Source: Terriglobia bacterium (GTDB taxonomy: Bacteria; Acidobacteriota; Terriglobia; Terriglobales; Acidobacteriaceae). From it: a stretch of 64,000 bases of DNA. The notes beneath the pieces were generated by a model, which was not told the origin of the DNA, did no database searches, and saw only the letters and a program-made list of their open reading frames with translations. Location of the stretch: positions 124,001-188,000 of the forward strand of contig JAIQEU010000001.1 in assembly GCA_020073665.1 (NCBI GenBank). Reading direction: 5' to 3'. Below, one piece after another: positions 34,941 through 44,247 of the stretch; the stretch's first letter is position 1, and every line of letters starts with the position of its first letter. Made by a program: the position numbers and the translations under genes.

Positions 34941-36338
34941 TTACGCTGCCGGTTCGGCCTTCTCTGCCGGAGCCCAGCCCGAGGGCTTAAGCGCGATGTT
35001 CAGCCCGTAGACCACCACCCCAGCGCCGATTAGGATCATGCCGAAGGCGAAAGAACTCATGCCGAACACTTCCTCGGTTTGGCTGCGAAATATCGAAAAG
35101 CCCAGCAGGAGCATAGGCGCTACTCCGACCGCAATAGCGCCGAACAGGCCTCCAGGCACGCGAAACGGGCGCGGCAACTCGGGCTCGCGAATCCGCAACC
35201 AGACCAGCGCGGCAAACTCCAGCGAAAGGCTGGCGCCGTACAGCAGAATGTCGATGGTCACCAGCTTTTCAAAGCCCAGCCCCAGGCAGCACGCCCAGCC
35301 AATCGCACAACCCACGATGGCGACCCAGGGCGACCGGGTGCGCGGATGCAGCTTGCCGAATATCTTGGGTAGCATGCCATCCTGGGCCATCGCCAGAGGC
35401 AGACGCGAATAGCTCATCACCAGGGCATTGAACATGCCGAAAGCACTGACCATGCCGCCGAGCACCAGTGCGGCGCGCAGCAGCGGTCCACCAAGCAATC
35501 CTGCAACCTCAGCCCACGAACCGGTCTCCCACGCGCTGGGAGCCAGGCCGGTCATCCACATGGAGGCCACTGGCACAACGTAGCTCAACGAAACAATGAA
35601 GACCGCCGCCAGCATGGCTTTCGGATAAGTACGCTGCGGGCGCTCAACTTCGGTGGCGATGGTCGAGGCGTTATCCCAGCCCATGTAGTTCCACATGGCG
35701 ATGAGCAGCCCGCCGATAATGTCGACTGTCGAAGTCGTGGGCGTGGTGACTGCATGCAGCAGTGCTCCGTACTTGAACGGAGCCAGCACCGCGATCAGCA
35801 CGAACGGCGCCGACAATACGAAGAACAGCCATAGAGACGTCAAAGAAACCACTTTGACTCCGGCAATATTCAGTAGCGCGGCGACAATCACCACTGCGAG
35901 CCCCACCATTACACCGCGATGCCCTTCGGCAAACCACGGGAACATGCGGGTCAGGTAGAGCACGAACAGCGTGGGATAAATCGCCATGTCGAAAATCGAC
36001 GCCACCAGCGACAGCCAGGCTTCCTGAAATCCCCAGAAGTTTCCCATGGCGCGGCGTACCCAGGCGTAGTATCCGCCTTCGTGGGGCAGGGCGCTCGACA
36101 GCTCGCCGATCATGAACGCGGTGGGCAAGCTCCAGAGAATTGGGGTGAGCAGCAGGATGAGAATCGCGCGTCCATAGCCAGCGCCATGCACGATGTCTTC
36201 GGTGCCGTAGGTACCACCGGACACCATAAAGAACGTCGCGGCCACAAGCGGCCACAAGGTGAGGCGGACGGATTTCTTCCTGGGGGATACTGCGAAAGGA
36301 CACGGTTCAGGTTGGGCGTGCGCGCTAGCGGTTGCCAA
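34941..36338 (-). CDS. APC-family amino-acid permease
   Basis: 465 residues from TTG 36338 (GGAGGAGG lies about 12 bases upstream; an in-frame TAG precludes a longer start). About twelve membrane segments. LVAATFFMVSGGTYGTEDIV is the glycine-rich first helix of APC transporters and EVERPQRTYPKAMLAAVF is the family loop after helix six; GWDNASTIATEVERP is the substrate-side landmark. Specificity unknown. Inserted between dnaJ and hspR on the same strand, an unusual place; a hairpin repeat on each side suggests separate transcription. Confidence 0.87.
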   Translation of the reverse strand: MATASAHAQPEPCPFAVSPRKKSVRLTLWPLVAATFFMVSGGTYGTEDIVHGAGYGRAILILLLTPILWSLPTAFMIGELSSALPHEGGYYAWVRRAMGNFWGFQEAWLSLVASIFDMAIYPTLFVLYLTRMFPWFAEGHRGVMVGLAVVIVAALLNIAGVKVVSLTSLWLFFVLSAPFVLIAVLAPFKYGALLHAVTTPTTSTVDIIGGLLIAMWNYMGWDNASTIATEVERPQRTYPKAMLAAVFIVSLSYVVPVASMWMTGLAPSAWETGSWAEVAGLLGGPLLRAALVLGGMVSAFGMFNALVMSYSRLPLAMAQDGMLPKIFGKLHPRTRSPWVAIVGCAIGWACCLGLGFEKLVTIDILLYGASLSLEFAALVWLRIREPELPRPFRVPGGLFGAIAVGVAPMLLLGFSIFRSQTEEVFGMSSFAFGMILIGAGVVVYGLNIALKPSGWAPAEKAEPAA

Positions 36339-36510
36339 TTTCTATGGCTTCCTCCTCCGGGCGACTCACTCTCACCACCCTGTCTCCCTTGTTGCAGGGC
36401 TCGCGGTACAAGCGATTCCGCGGATTCGGCGAAGTTGGTTCGCAACCAGAGAATACGGCAAATCTGCCGCGCTGTGGAAAAAATTAGAGATTTTTTTTCA
36501 GAACCGAGGT

Positions 36511-36627
36511 AATCAGTGCCGAGTACCGAATACCCAGTACCGAGCAAGAAACCGGTTCAAGGTGGCAGCGGGCAGCGTCGTCGCGGAGGAGTTGTGGTTT
36601 TGACTCGGTACTAGGTACTCGGTACTT
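36511..36627. repeat. GGTACTC repeats flanking the dnaJ/permease spacer
   Basis: GCCGAGTACCGAATACCCAG and TACCGAGCAAG at 36518-36546 face CTCGGTACTAGGTACTCGG and TACTTTC at 36604-36627, able to pair across about 60 bases. The right arm overlaps the dnaJ 3' end and encodes its last residues (VPST) and stop. The spacer upstream to 36338 shows only the promoter-side AT-rich tract 36480-36500. Confidence 0.65.
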
Positions 36628-37852
36628 TCTTCCAAAGTTCCGCGCGGGGATCTTCAGGGTTCAGCTTGGCCAACTCCCGAAGCAATTCTTTGGTCTTCTC
36701 GTCCCGAGGCATGGGCACGGTCACCTTGATCTCTACGATTTCGTCGCCCCGGACTCCGTCCTTGGTCGCCGAAGGCACACCCTTCTCCCGCAGCCGCAGC
36801 TTCTGGCCAGACTGCGTCCCTGGAGGGATCTTGAGCAGGGTACGGCCGTCGATGGTCGGAACCTCGATCTTGGCACCCAAGGCTGCCTCCGTCGCCGTCA
36901 CCGGCACGGTCAACTGGATGTCATCGCCGTCGCGATGAAAAACCGGGTGATCGCCGGTCCGAATAATGACGTACAGGTCGCCGCCCGTCCCCCCACGCGC
37001 CCCGGCATTTCCCTTGCCGGCAATTCGAATACGCTGCCCATCGCGCGTGCCGGCCTTGATCCGCACCTCCAGTGGCTCGGTTCGTTCCAGGCTGCCCTCG
37101 CCGTGGCAGGTGGGGCAAACCGAGATGTTGTGGCCGGTGCCGTTACACCGGGGACAGGTTACGTTGAACTTCATGCGGCCACCGGTCTGGGTGACCTGGC
37201 CCGATCCGCCACAGTCGGGGCAGTTGCCTGAGGCCTCCAGGAAGCCCTTCCCGCTGCACTGGCTGCAAGCATCGCGCCGGGCTATGTTTAGCCGCATCAC
37301 CCCACCCCGGATCGCCGTCCAGAACGGGACGTTAACCTGGTATTCCAGGTCGGAACCCGGCTCGGGCCCCTCGTGTGCAGCCCCGCCCCGCCCGCCAAAG
37401 ATGCCGGAAAAGATATCGCGGAACCCACCGCTGCCGCCGCTCGGCCGCCTACCCCGGGTCCCGCCGCCTTCAAAGAGGTCGGAGAAATCAAATCCGCCAA
37501 AATCGAACTGCGCCCCCTGGCCCCCGGCGCCGCTGGGCTGAGCACCACTAAACCCGCCGGGAAACCCGCCCGCGCCGCCCCCAGACCGCGCATAAGCTTC
37601 GGCGGTGGCCGGGTCGATGTTGTCGGAGTAAAACCCGAGTTGGTCGTAAATCTTGCGCTTCTTGGAGTCGCTCAGGACGTCGTTGGCCTCGGAAAGGACC
37701 TTGAACTTTTCCTCGGCTACCTTGTCGCCGGGATTGACGTCGGGATGGTACTTCCGGGCAAGCTTGCGGAAGGCCTTGCGGATGTCCTCGGCGGAGGCGC
37801 TCTTTTTCACGCCGAGAATTTCGTAGTAGTCCTTTTTGGTGGTCGTAGCCAT
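36611..37852 (-). CDS. dnaJ: Chaperone DnaJ
   Basis: 413 residues, Hsp40 co-chaperone of DnaK. J domain with the HPD motif ([14 protein letters not shown]), a Gly/Phe/Ser-rich linker (residues about 85-150, [21 protein letters not shown]), then four zinc-finger repeats [25 protein letters not shown] and CPTCHGEG, and the C-terminal peptide-binding domain ([20 protein letters not shown]). Full type-I DnaJ. Downstream of dnaK, 113 bases away across a hairpin; no grpE lies between. The final residues are contributed by a dispersed repeat. Confidence 0.97.
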   Translation of the reverse strand: MATTTKKDYYEILGVKKSASAEDIRKAFRKLARKYHPDVNPGDKVAEEKFKVLSEANDVLSDSKKRKIYDQLGFYSDNIDPATAEAYARSGGGAGGFPGGFSGAQPSGAGGQGAQFDFGGFDFSDLFEGGGTRGRRPSGGSGGFRDIFSGIFGGRGGAAHEGPEPGSDLEYQVNVPFWTAIRGGVMRLNIARRDACSQCSGKGFLEASGNCPDCGGSGQVTQTGGRMKFNVTCPRCNGTGHNISVCPTCHGEGSLERTEPLEVRIKAGTRDGQRIRIAGKGNAGARGGTGGDLYVIIRTGDHPVFHRDGDDIQLTVPVTATEAALGAKIEVPTIDGRTLLKIPPGTQSGQKLRLREKGVPSATKDGVRGDEIVEIKVTVPMPRDEKTKELLRELAKLNPEDPRAELWKKVPST

Positions 37853-37894
37853 TTAGCTAACAGAGCATACTTCAAACCCTGCAAAAAAAATCTA

Positions 37895-37952
37895 GCCACG
37901 GATCTTCACGGACCTCACGGTTAGATCCGTGTTAATCCGTGCAATCCGTGGC
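37895..37952. repeat. Hairpin of the ATCCGTGG family between dnaK and dnaJ
   Basis: GCCACGGATCTTCACGGACC on the left and GTTAATCCGTGCAATCCGTG plus GC on the right are complementary with a few mismatches. Located inside the presumed dnaK-dnaJ message, where it could act as a partial terminator or a 3'-end stabiliser for dnaK mRNA. Confidence 0.75.
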
Positions 37953-37965
37953 CAAGTCTTTTGGC

Positions 37966-39900
37966 TTACTTTTTGTCTTCCACATCCACGTACTCGGCGT
38001 CAATGACGCCTTCGTCTTTCTTGGACTGACCATCGCCGCCTGGTTGCGGACCGGCACCGTCGCCCGGCTTCGGGCCAGCGCCTGGAGTACCTTGCGGTTG
38101 GGCCGCTTTGTACATCTGCTCAGCCAGCTTGTGCGAGGCCTTGGTCAGGTTGTCTCGAGCGCGATCCATCTGCGCCTTATCGTTCGACTCCAGCGCCTTC
38201 TTGGCATCGGCAACGGCGCTTTCCACATCGCCGCGCTCGGAGCCGGAGATCTTGTCACCATGTTCGCGCAGCATCTTCTCCACGCTGTAAACCATGGAGT
38301 CCAACTGGTTCCTGGCTTCGATCTCGTCACGCCGCGCCTTGTCCTCGGCGGCATGGGCGTCGGCGTCCTTGGCCATGCGTTCCACTTCTTCCTTGCTCAG
38401 GCCGGAAGATGACGTGATCGTAATCTTCTGGTCCTTGCCCGTGGCCATGTCCTTCGCGGTCACATTCAGGATGCCGTTGGCGTCAATGTCGAACGTGACT
38501 TCGATCTGAGGCACGCCCCGCGGCGCTGGCGGCAGTCCGGTCAGGTGGAACTTGCCCAGCGTACGGTTCTGTCCCGCCATCGGACGCTCGCCTTGCAGCA
38601 CGTGCACCTCGACCGAAGTCTGGCTGTCGGCGGCAGTCGAGAAAGTCTCCGTCTTGCGCGTCGGGATCGTCGTGTTGCGCGGAATCATCGGCGTAGCCAC
38701 GCCGCCCAGCGTCTCAATTGCCAGCGTCAGCGGAGTCACGTCGAGCAGCAGCAGGTCTTTGACTTCGCCGCCCAACACCCCGCCCTGGATGGCCGCACCC
38801 ACCGCCACGACTTCATCCGGATTCACTCCCCGGTGGGGTTCCTTGCCAAACAGTTCTTTCACCACCGCCTGGATGCGCGGCATGCGAATCTGTCCGCCAA
38901 CCAGCACCACTTCGTTGATCTTGCTGGCATCAATGCCGGCATCTTTCATGCACTGTTTGCAGGGGCCGACTGAGCGCTGGATGATATCTTCCACCATCGA
39001 CTCCAGCTTGGCCCGAGTCAGCCGCTTCACCAGGTGCTTCGGCCCGCTGGCGTCCGCCGTGATGAACGGCAGGTTGATTTCGTGCTCCATGGTGGTGGAG
39101 AGCTCGATCTTGGCGCGCTCGGCCGCGTCCCGCAGACGCTGCAGGGCCATCTCGTTGCCTTTGCCACGCAGGTCGAGGCCTTCGTCCTTCTTGAATTCTT
39201 CAATGAGCCAGTCCACGATGCGCTGGTCGATATTGTCGCCGCCCAGGTGGGTATCGCCGTTGGTGGCCTTTACTTCGATAACGCCTTCGCCGACCTCGAG
39301 AATCGAGATATCGAACGTACCACCCCCGAAGTCGTACACCGCGATGGTTTCGTCTTTCTTCTTGTCGAGACCGTAAGCCAGAGCGGCCGCCGTCGGCTCG
39401 TTGATAATGCGTTTCACTTCGAGCCCGGCAATCTTGCCCGCATCTTTGGTGGCCTGCCGCTGCGCGTCGTTGAAGTACGCCGGCACAGTGATGACCGCCT
39501 CGGTCACTTTCTCGCCGAGATAGTCTTCGGCGGCCTTCTTCAGCTTCTGCAGAATCATGGCCGAGACCTGTGGGGGCGTGTGCTCCTTGCCCTGCGCTAC
39601 AACCGCCACGTGGTCGCCCGACTGCACCACCTTGAAGGGCACCATCTTCATCTCTTCCGACACTTCGTCGTAGCGCCGCCCCATGAAACGCTTGATCGAG
39701 TAAACCGTGTTTTCCGGATTGGTGATGGCCTGGCGCTTGGCCACCTGCCCCACCAGCCGCTCCCCAGTCTTGGTAAAGCCGACGACCGAGGGAGTAGTCC
39801 GGCCTCCTTCTTCATTGGGGATGACCTTGGGCTCGCCACCCTCCATCACCGCCACCACAGAGTTGGTGGTTCCGAGGTCAATTCCGATGATTTTTCCCAT
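37966..39900 (-). CDS. dnaK: Chaperone DnaK (Hsp70)
   Basis: 644 residues. ATPase domain: [57 protein letters not shown] and [20 protein letters not shown]. Substrate domain: [20 protein letters not shown], followed by the lid helices. The end is Gly/Pro-rich with [13 protein letters not shown], the conserved DnaK tail (EDAEFEEV-like). AAGGAG lies eight bases before the ATG. Promoter and HAIR-like operator are at 39966-39995, consistent with HspR control. No grpE adjacent. Confidence 0.98.
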   Translation of the reverse strand: MGKIIGIDLGTTNSVVAVMEGGEPKVIPNEEGGRTTPSVVGFTKTGERLVGQVAKRQAITNPENTVYSIKRFMGRRYDEVSEEMKMVPFKVVQSGDHVAVVAQGKEHTPPQVSAMILQKLKKAAEDYLGEKVTEAVITVPAYFNDAQRQATKDAGKIAGLEVKRIINEPTAAALAYGLDKKKDETIAVYDFGGGTFDISILEVGEGVIEVKATNGDTHLGGDNIDQRIVDWLIEEFKKDEGLDLRGKGNEMALQRLRDAAERAKIELSTTMEHEINLPFITADASGPKHLVKRLTRAKLESMVEDIIQRSVGPCKQCMKDAGIDASKINEVVLVGGQIRMPRIQAVVKELFGKEPHRGVNPDEVVAVGAAIQGGVLGGEVKDLLLLDVTPLTLAIETLGGVATPMIPRNTTIPTRKTETFSTAADSQTSVEVHVLQGERPMAGQNRTLGKFHLTGLPPAPRGVPQIEVTFDIDANGILNVTAKDMATGKDQKITITSSSGLSKEEVERMAKDADAHAAEDKARRDEIEARNQLDSMVYSVEKMLREHGDKISGSERGDVESAVADAKKALESNDKAQMDRARDNLTKASHKLAEQMYKAAQPQGTPGAGPKPGDGAGPQPGGDGQSKKDEGVIDAEYVDVEDKK

Positions 39901-39965
39901 AACGTCTTCTCCTTGATTCCTATAAGTGCTTTATAATCATTGCATTATTGAATGCTAGCAAGCAT

Positions 39966-39994
39966 ATGCTAAGACTTGAGTGAGTTGTTGTCAA
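39966..39994 (-). promoter_or_regulatory. Sigma-70-type promoter of dnaK
   Basis: On the minus strand TTGACA (39994-39989, perfect -35) is followed after exactly 17 bases by TAGCAT (39971-39966, four of six matches to TATAAT). Transcription would begin about 60 bases before the dnaK ATG. It overlaps the HAIR-like element, as in repressor-controlled heat-shock operons. Confidence 0.7.
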
Positions 39995-39995
39995 G
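39975..39995. promoter_or_regulatory. HAIR-like HspR operator upstream of dnaK
   Basis: CTTGAGT (39975-39981), seven bases, then TGTCAAG (39989-39995). The HspR consensus is CTTGAGT-N7-ACTCAAG: left arm perfect, right arm five of seven. It covers the -35 and spacer of the dnaK promoter, and hspR is encoded 5 kb downstream on the same strand. Confidence 0.72.
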
Positions 39996-40059
39996 GTTTT
40001 AGATGCGCGGAAAGGTCAACCGGACGCACAACTTAAGGCGGCCCGCGGACTTGAGTTCC

Positions 40060-40085
40060 CGCTGAAAGCTGCCAGCTGAAAGCGG
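40060..40085. repeat. GCTGAAAGC word repeat after glmS
   Basis: GCTGAAAGCTGCCAGCTGAA and AGCGGCC, iterated GCTGAAAGC words with partial dyad symmetry, at the 3' end of glmS. No gene in this spacer. Confidence 0.4.
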
Positions 40086-40087
40086 CC

Positions 40088-41962
40088 TTACTCCACCGTC
40101 ACCGACTTCGCCAGATTCCGCGGCTGGTCCACGTCGCACCCGCGCCGCACCGCGATGTGATACGCCAGCAACTGCAGCGGCACGATTTCCAGGATGGGCA
40201 GCAAAGCTTCCGGCGCCGGGGGCACGTACAGCACGTGGTCGGCGGCTTCTTTGATTTCTTCGTCGCCCTCGGTCGCTAAAGCGATCACAATTCCCGACCG
40301 GGCCTTGACTTCCTTCAGGTTCGAGATGGTTTTCTCGTAGCGCACCATCGAAAGCGCGTCGTTGGGATCGCGGGTAGCAATGATCACCACCGGAAGATTC
40401 TCGTCGATCAGAGCGTTGGGACCGTGCTTCATTTCTCCCGCGGGATAACCTTCGGCGTGGATGTAGGAGATTTCTTTCAACTTCAGCGCGCCTTCGAGCG
40501 CGATCGGATAGTGGATGCCGCGTCCCAGGAACAGGAAGTCCTGCGAGCGCACGTACTCTTTGGCCAGGTCCTCGCAAGCCTCATCGTGAGTGAGCAGGTG
40601 CTCCAGTTTGCCAGGCAACCGCGTCAGTTCCTGCACCGCCGTCTTCGCCTGCTCGGGGGTCATGGTCCCGCGCACCTGGGCCAGGTACAACGCAAATAGG
40701 TAGAGTGCGGTGAGCTGCGCGGTGAACGCCTTGGTCGACGCCACACCGATTTCGGGGCCGGCGTGGGTATAAATGGTGCCCGCAGCTTCGCGCGTGATCA
40801 TTGACCCAACTACGTTGCAGATGGCCAGGGTCTTGGAACCTTTGGCCTTGGCCTCGCGCTGCGCCGCGATGGTGTCGGCAGTCTCACCCGACTGCGAGAT
40901 CAGCATGGTGATGGTATCGGGGGAAAGGATGGGGTCGCGGTACCGCCATTCGCTGGCGTAGTCCACTTCTACCGGGACCCGCGCCATACTCTCGATCATG
41001 AACTTGCCGGCCTGGGCGGCGTGCCAACTGGTGCCGCAGGCGGCGATGTTGATTTTCTTGGCCGAACGCAGCTCTGCCTCGCTGATCTCCATCTCGTCCA
41101 GGAAAACCTGGCCGGTCTCCTGCGAAATCCGTCCCAGCGTGGTATCGCGCACCGAGCGCGGTTGCTCGTAAATTTCCTTCAGCATGAAATGCTTGAACCC
41201 GCCCTTTTCCGCCATGATCGGGTCCCAGGTCACATGCTGCACTTGCCGGACTACCGGCTGGCCGTTGAAGTCGGTCAGCTGCACGCCTTCGGGAGTAAGC
41301 ACTGCCAAGTCGCCGTCTCCCAGGAAAAACAAGTCGCGGGTGTGATAGAGGATCGCGGGCACGTCCGACGCCACGAAGTATTCGTCCTGGCCTAGCCCGA
41401 TTACGGCCGGCGGGCCATTGCGCGCGGCCACGATCTTGTTGGTCGCGTCGGCGGCAATCACCGCCAGGGCAAACACGCCGCTCAACTGGCCCACGGCCTT
41501 GCGCACCGCGTCTTCGAGCGAAGGCTGGCTGCCGTTCGATTTCTGCAGAAAATACTTTTCCACCAAGTGGGCGATGACCTCGGTATCGGTCTCGGTGGTG
41601 AACTTGTGTCCTTCCTCGATGAGCTTCTTCTTCAGGACAACGTAGTTCTCGATGATGCCGTTGTGTACCACCACGATCCGTCCCGTGCAGTCGCGGTGGG
41701 GATGTGCGTTTTCTTCCGTCGGACGTCCGTGCGTAGCCCAGCGGGTATGGCCGATGCCGTAGCTGCCGTCGAGCGGCTTCAAGCGGATGACTTCTTCCAA
41801 GTTGCGCAGCTTGCCCTCGGCACGGCGGACCTGCAAGCCTTCGCCGTTTCCGCAGACCGCGATCCCGGCCGAGTCATAGCCGCGATACTCCAGCCGCCTC
41901 AAACCTTCAATGATGACGGGGACAACGCGCTTTTTCCCTACGTATCCGACGATGCCGCACAT
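40088..41962 (-). CDS. glmS: Glutamine--fructose-6-phosphate aminotransferase
   Basis: 624 residues, first committed step of amino-sugar and peptidoglycan precursor synthesis. Class II glutaminase with Cys as residue 2 (MCGIVGYVG), [18 protein letters not shown] and [11 protein letters not shown]. Two SIS domains follow: [40 protein letters not shown], and [20 protein letters not shown]. The C-terminus LAKSVTVE is the invariant GlmS tail that contributes to the sugar site. Length normal. Preceded by purS 109 bases upstream; no glmS ribozyme recognised in the short leader. Confidence 0.97.
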   Translation of the reverse strand: MCGIVGYVGKKRVVPVIIEGLRRLEYRGYDSAGIAVCGNGEGLQVRRAEGKLRNLEEVIRLKPLDGSYGIGHTRWATHGRPTEENAHPHRDCTGRIVVVHNGIIENYVVLKKKLIEEGHKFTTETDTEVIAHLVEKYFLQKSNGSQPSLEDAVRKAVGQLSGVFALAVIAADATNKIVAARNGPPAVIGLGQDEYFVASDVPAILYHTRDLFFLGDGDLAVLTPEGVQLTDFNGQPVVRQVQHVTWDPIMAEKGGFKHFMLKEIYEQPRSVRDTTLGRISQETGQVFLDEMEISEAELRSAKKINIAACGTSWHAAQAGKFMIESMARVPVEVDYASEWRYRDPILSPDTITMLISQSGETADTIAAQREAKAKGSKTLAICNVVGSMITREAAGTIYTHAGPEIGVASTKAFTAQLTALYLFALYLAQVRGTMTPEQAKTAVQELTRLPGKLEHLLTHDEACEDLAKEYVRSQDFLFLGRGIHYPIALEGALKLKEISYIHAEGYPAGEMKHGPNALIDENLPVVIIATRDPNDALSMVRYEKTISNLKEVKARSGIVIALATEGDEEIKEAADHVLYVPPAPEALLPILEIVPLQLLAYHIAVRRGCDVDQPRNLAKSVTVE

Positions 41963-42070
41963 GGCGACTCTCCTTGATCCTTAAACACTACCCGCAGCCG
42001 GGGGGGGACCTTATTACTTGATTCCTTAGCTACCGCAGACGATTCCAGGGGAGTACGGCTTAAGCGCACG

Positions 42071-42316
42071 TTACTCTTCGAGGGAGAAGCGAAACTCTTC
42101 GATCACAGGATTGGTGAGGACCTCGCGGGCAATGCGCCCGATCTCGGCCTCCGCCTCTGGGCGGGTCAAGCCCCCGTCCAGCGTAAGCTCAAAATATTTG
42201 CCTTGGCGGACTTCCTCCAAGCCCCTGTAGCCCATCTTCTTAAGCGCGCTGTGGATGGTCTTGCCTTGCGGGTCCAAAACGCTCTTCTTGAGTGAAACGT
42301 ACACGTATGCCTTCAT
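42071..42316 (-). CDS. purS: Phosphoribosylformylglycinamidine synthase subunit PurS
   Basis: 81 residues if started at ATG 42316 (MKAYVYVSLKKSVLDPQGKT, the usual PurS N-terminus); an in-frame ATG at 42331 adds five residues. Small subunit of the split FGAM synthase PurSQL of purine synthesis. Landmarks include IHSALKKMGYRGLEEVRQGKYFELTL and REVLTNPVIEEFRFSLEE. purQ and purL are not in the window. A TATAAT hexamer overlaps the upstream ATG; without a fitting -35 I do not call it a promoter. Confidence 0.93.
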   Translation of the reverse strand: MKAYVYVSLKKSVLDPQGKTIHSALKKMGYRGLEEVRQGKYFELTLDGGLTRPEAEAEIGRIAREVLTNPVIEEFRFSLEE

Positions 42317-42371
42317 GGGGGTAGCCAACATTATACGTCAGAACCCTGACAAAGCGAGCCACTCCACGGAC

Positions 42372-42614
42372 TTAGCCCATCTGGCTCAGGCGTGCATCCA
42401 AGGCCGCCAAGGCATCTTCCAGCATCTTGCGGTGCCGCGGGTTCTGCGCGGCTTCGAGCTGCCGCAGGACGTCTTTGCGGGCCAGGCCCAGTTCGTCCTG
42501 CTCCCGCCGCTTGGCGAGTTCCAGGGGAGTGAGTTGGCGTTTCCCCTTGGCGGGGGCTTCCATGGATTCGGCCTGCTGGTCTTCCACTGACTTGCTCTCC
42601 CAACCTCTGGCCAT
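42372..42614 (-). CDS. Small hydrophilic protein of unknown function
   Basis: 80 residues from ATG 42614 (MARGWESKSVEDQQAESMEA); a longer frame upstream reads spacer. Highly charged and helical, with a likely coiled-coil (PLELAKRREQDELGLARKDV, LRQLEAAQNPRHRKMLEDAL). No Cys, no membrane segment. Upstream of purS by about 55 bases on the same strand. I recognise no named family; composition suggests a small interacting or regulatory protein. Confidence 0.65.
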   Translation of the reverse strand: MARGWESKSVEDQQAESMEAPAKGKRQLTPLELAKRREQDELGLARKDVLRQLEAAQNPRHRKMLEDALAALDARLSQMG

Positions 42615-42983
42615 ATTGCGATTATATGCAATTTGGCAACCTTGCTCCGTCTTTTGGCGCAGTCCACCTGGTTTCGCCAGCCTCTCAAGGCTGTTCTGAA
42701 AACAGGAATTGTGGGCGAGTGGCACCAAGGAATCTTCCCCAAAGGCCGTTAATGTTCTTTGCCTGTAACGAAATCAGGTTTATGATTTCGCCTCAGTCCT
42801 CCCCCCAGCTTGGTGGGCTCTCGCAGTTGGTGTGCACCCACCCATGATCCCTTCGCAGGGGGGTCTTCAAGACAGTGGGCTTTTTATTCCATTGTCCCGT
42901 TTGTTTTGGCTTGGAGGATAGCTGGGCACCGCTCGCTAGCGCGGGTGGGTGGCGCCCTATTGGGCCCTTGAGAGGAGGCACTC
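42615..42983. other. 369-base intergenic region with inverted repeat and structured leader
   Basis: Divergent spacer between the small minus-strand gene and the XRE-type regulator. It holds an 8-bp perfect inverted repeat (42769-42790), then about 190 bases with several possible stems (GGTGGG 42812-42817 with CCCACC 42837-42842; GATCCC with GGGGTC near 42845-42864) leading to the GAGGAGG ribosome site at 42972-42978. I see no open frame worth calling and no known riboswitch core. Confidence 0.5.
42769..42790. promoter_or_regulatory. 8-bp perfect inverted repeat, candidate operator
   Basis: CGAAATCA (42769-42776) and TGATTTCG (42783-42790) are perfect reverse complements around GGTTTA. No U run follows, so an operator is likelier than a terminator. 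Position about 200 bases before the XRE-type regulator makes autoregulation possible. Confidence 0.45.
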
Positions 42984-43790
42984 GTGCCAACTGCAGGCTT
43001 GAATCTTCGGCTTTCCCGTGAAAGTCTGGGCCTCACCATGCGCGATGTCGAGAGCGCGAGCACGCGCCTCGCCGAGAAGCATGCCAATAACGAATTCGTC
43101 ATTAGCCCCAGCCGTCTGTCCGATATCGAAACCAAAGGCTTGGTTCCCAGTATCTTTCGACTGTACTCGCTGGCGGTAATTTACCGTCGTGACCTGCGCG
43201 AGATCCTGTCCTGGTACGGCATTGACCTCAATGTCGCGGCTGCGGATCTGCACGTGAGTCTGCCGCGTAAATCTCATCGTGCCGGCATTCTGAAGAGTGC
43301 TTCGGTGGTGCAGATGCCGGTCCGGCTCGATCCCGCCTTTGATGCCCGCCGTACGACCAATCTGGGCCGCATGGTCGAACAGTGGGGACTGGTTCCGCTC
43401 GCCTACCTCGCCCAGTTCAGCACCAATCAGTTCACTTACGGATACATTGGTAGCGAGGATTTCACCATGTATCCCATCCTGCCCCCTGGCACCTTCCTGC
43501 AGGTGGATGAATCCCGAAACAAGGTTGCACAGGGAATGTGGCGGTCGGAATACGAGCGGCCCATCTACTTTGTGGAAACTCGCGACGGGTTTACCTGCTG
43601 CTGGTGCACGTTGAAGGGCGACAACCTGGTGCTGCAGCCGCACCCCTTGTCGCCGGCGGCGGTTCGCATCCTGCGGCATCCGCAGTCGGCCGAAGTGATT
43701 GGGCAGGTGGTGGGAATGGCGGTCAGGCTCGGGGAGTGGCGTGCCGTCGACTCTTTGTCAGACTCGAAAGAGCCTGCAGCACTGAACTGA
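42984..43790 (+). CDS. XRE-type helix-turn-helix transcriptional regulator with large effector domain
   Basis: 268 residues from GTG 42984 with GAGGAGG five bases upstream. The N-terminal 75 residues form a Cro/CI-type HTH (LRLSRESLGLTMRDVESAST, FVISPSRLSDIETKGLVPS, FRLYSLAVIYRRDLREILSW). The remaining 190 residues include an MVEQWGLVPLAYLAQFST segment and strands such as YTMYPILPPG-type FTMYPILPPGTFLQVDESR and RPIYFVETRDGFTCCWCTLK, which recall the LexA/peptidase-S24 or cupin-like beta folds without a visible Ser-Lys pair. A ligand-sensing role is inferred. Its end overlaps the convergent gene at 43723. Confidence 0.8.
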   Translation: MPTAGLNLRLSRESLGLTMRDVESASTRLAEKHANNEFVISPSRLSDIETKGLVPSIFRLYSLAVIYRRDLREILSWYGIDLNVAAADLHVSLPRKSHRAGILKSASVVQMPVRLDPAFDARRTTNLGRMVEQWGLVPLAYLAQFSTNQFTYGYIGSEDFTMYPILPPGTFLQVDESRNKVAQGMWRSEYERPIYFVETRDGFTCCWCTLKGDNLVLQPHPLSPAAVRILRHPQSAEVIGQVVGMAVRLGEWRAVDSLSDSKEPAALN

Positions 43791-44136
43791 AGTGTCGGGC
43801 TGAGCCCCCGCCTAAGTCCGGAGGCAGCAACTCCGCCGATTGACGGCGCAGATTTTCTGCGTACTCCTCGGGATTGACCTGCAACCCCTCGCTGGATACT
43901 TCCACGTCCTCCCGCAGATCGCGCAGAGGGGTCCGCAATAATTTCAGGAACAGCAAGCGATGCGACTCGGCCAAGGCTTTCTGCGCCGGTTCCTCGCCGT
44001 GGACCCTGGCGAGACCCCAATGGCTGTACCCTTCGCGCCTTCGCAAGCGGGAAACATAATCCAACTTGCCGATCGTCCCCGTAACTGCAGCCAACGTGGT
44101 GCCTATCACATCCTCGAAAGCGGACTTCAAAGTCAT
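43723..44136 (-). CDS. Conserved-looking helical protein of unknown function
   Basis: 137 residues. Begins MTLKSAFEDVIGTTLAAVTG and continues with SHWGLARVHGEEPAQKALAE, LLRTPLRDLREDVEVSSEG and LPPDLGGGSARHFSSVLQAL. The sequence reads as a genuine soluble helical protein, and I have the impression that similar proteins occur widely in acidobacteria, though I cannot name a family. Its 3' end overlaps the convergent XRE-type regulator by 68 bases, and it is divergent from the small secreted peptide gene across a 111-base gap, so the three may be a functional group. Confidence 0.7.
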   Translation of the reverse strand: MTLKSAFEDVIGTTLAAVTGTIGKLDYVSRLRRREGYSHWGLARVHGEEPAQKALAESHRLLFLKLLRTPLRDLREDVEVSSEGLQVNPEEYAENLRRQSAELLPPDLGGGSARHFSSVLQALSSLTKSRRHATPRA

Positions 44137-44189
44137 GGTTTTTGTTCAGATTTCCGAAAACCGAGTGCGGTGCGACTAACTCGTCCAGA

Positions 44190-44216
44190 TTGACGTAATC
44201 GGGGTCACCTTATCAC
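44190..44216 (+). promoter_or_regulatory. Candidate promoter of the small peptide gene
   Basis: TTGACG (44190-44195) and TATCAC (44211-44216) are separated by 15 bases, two short of ideal. Transcription would start near 44223, ten bases before the AAAAGGAGA ribosome site at 44232-44240. Confidence 0.3.
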
Positions 44217-44247
44217 GGTTCCACCACTCACAAAAGGAGATTCTACC

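Noticed and set aside
42329-42345. TATAAT hexamer before purS
   Set aside because: No plausible -35 at 16-18 bases, and it overlaps a possible start codon; more likely chance.
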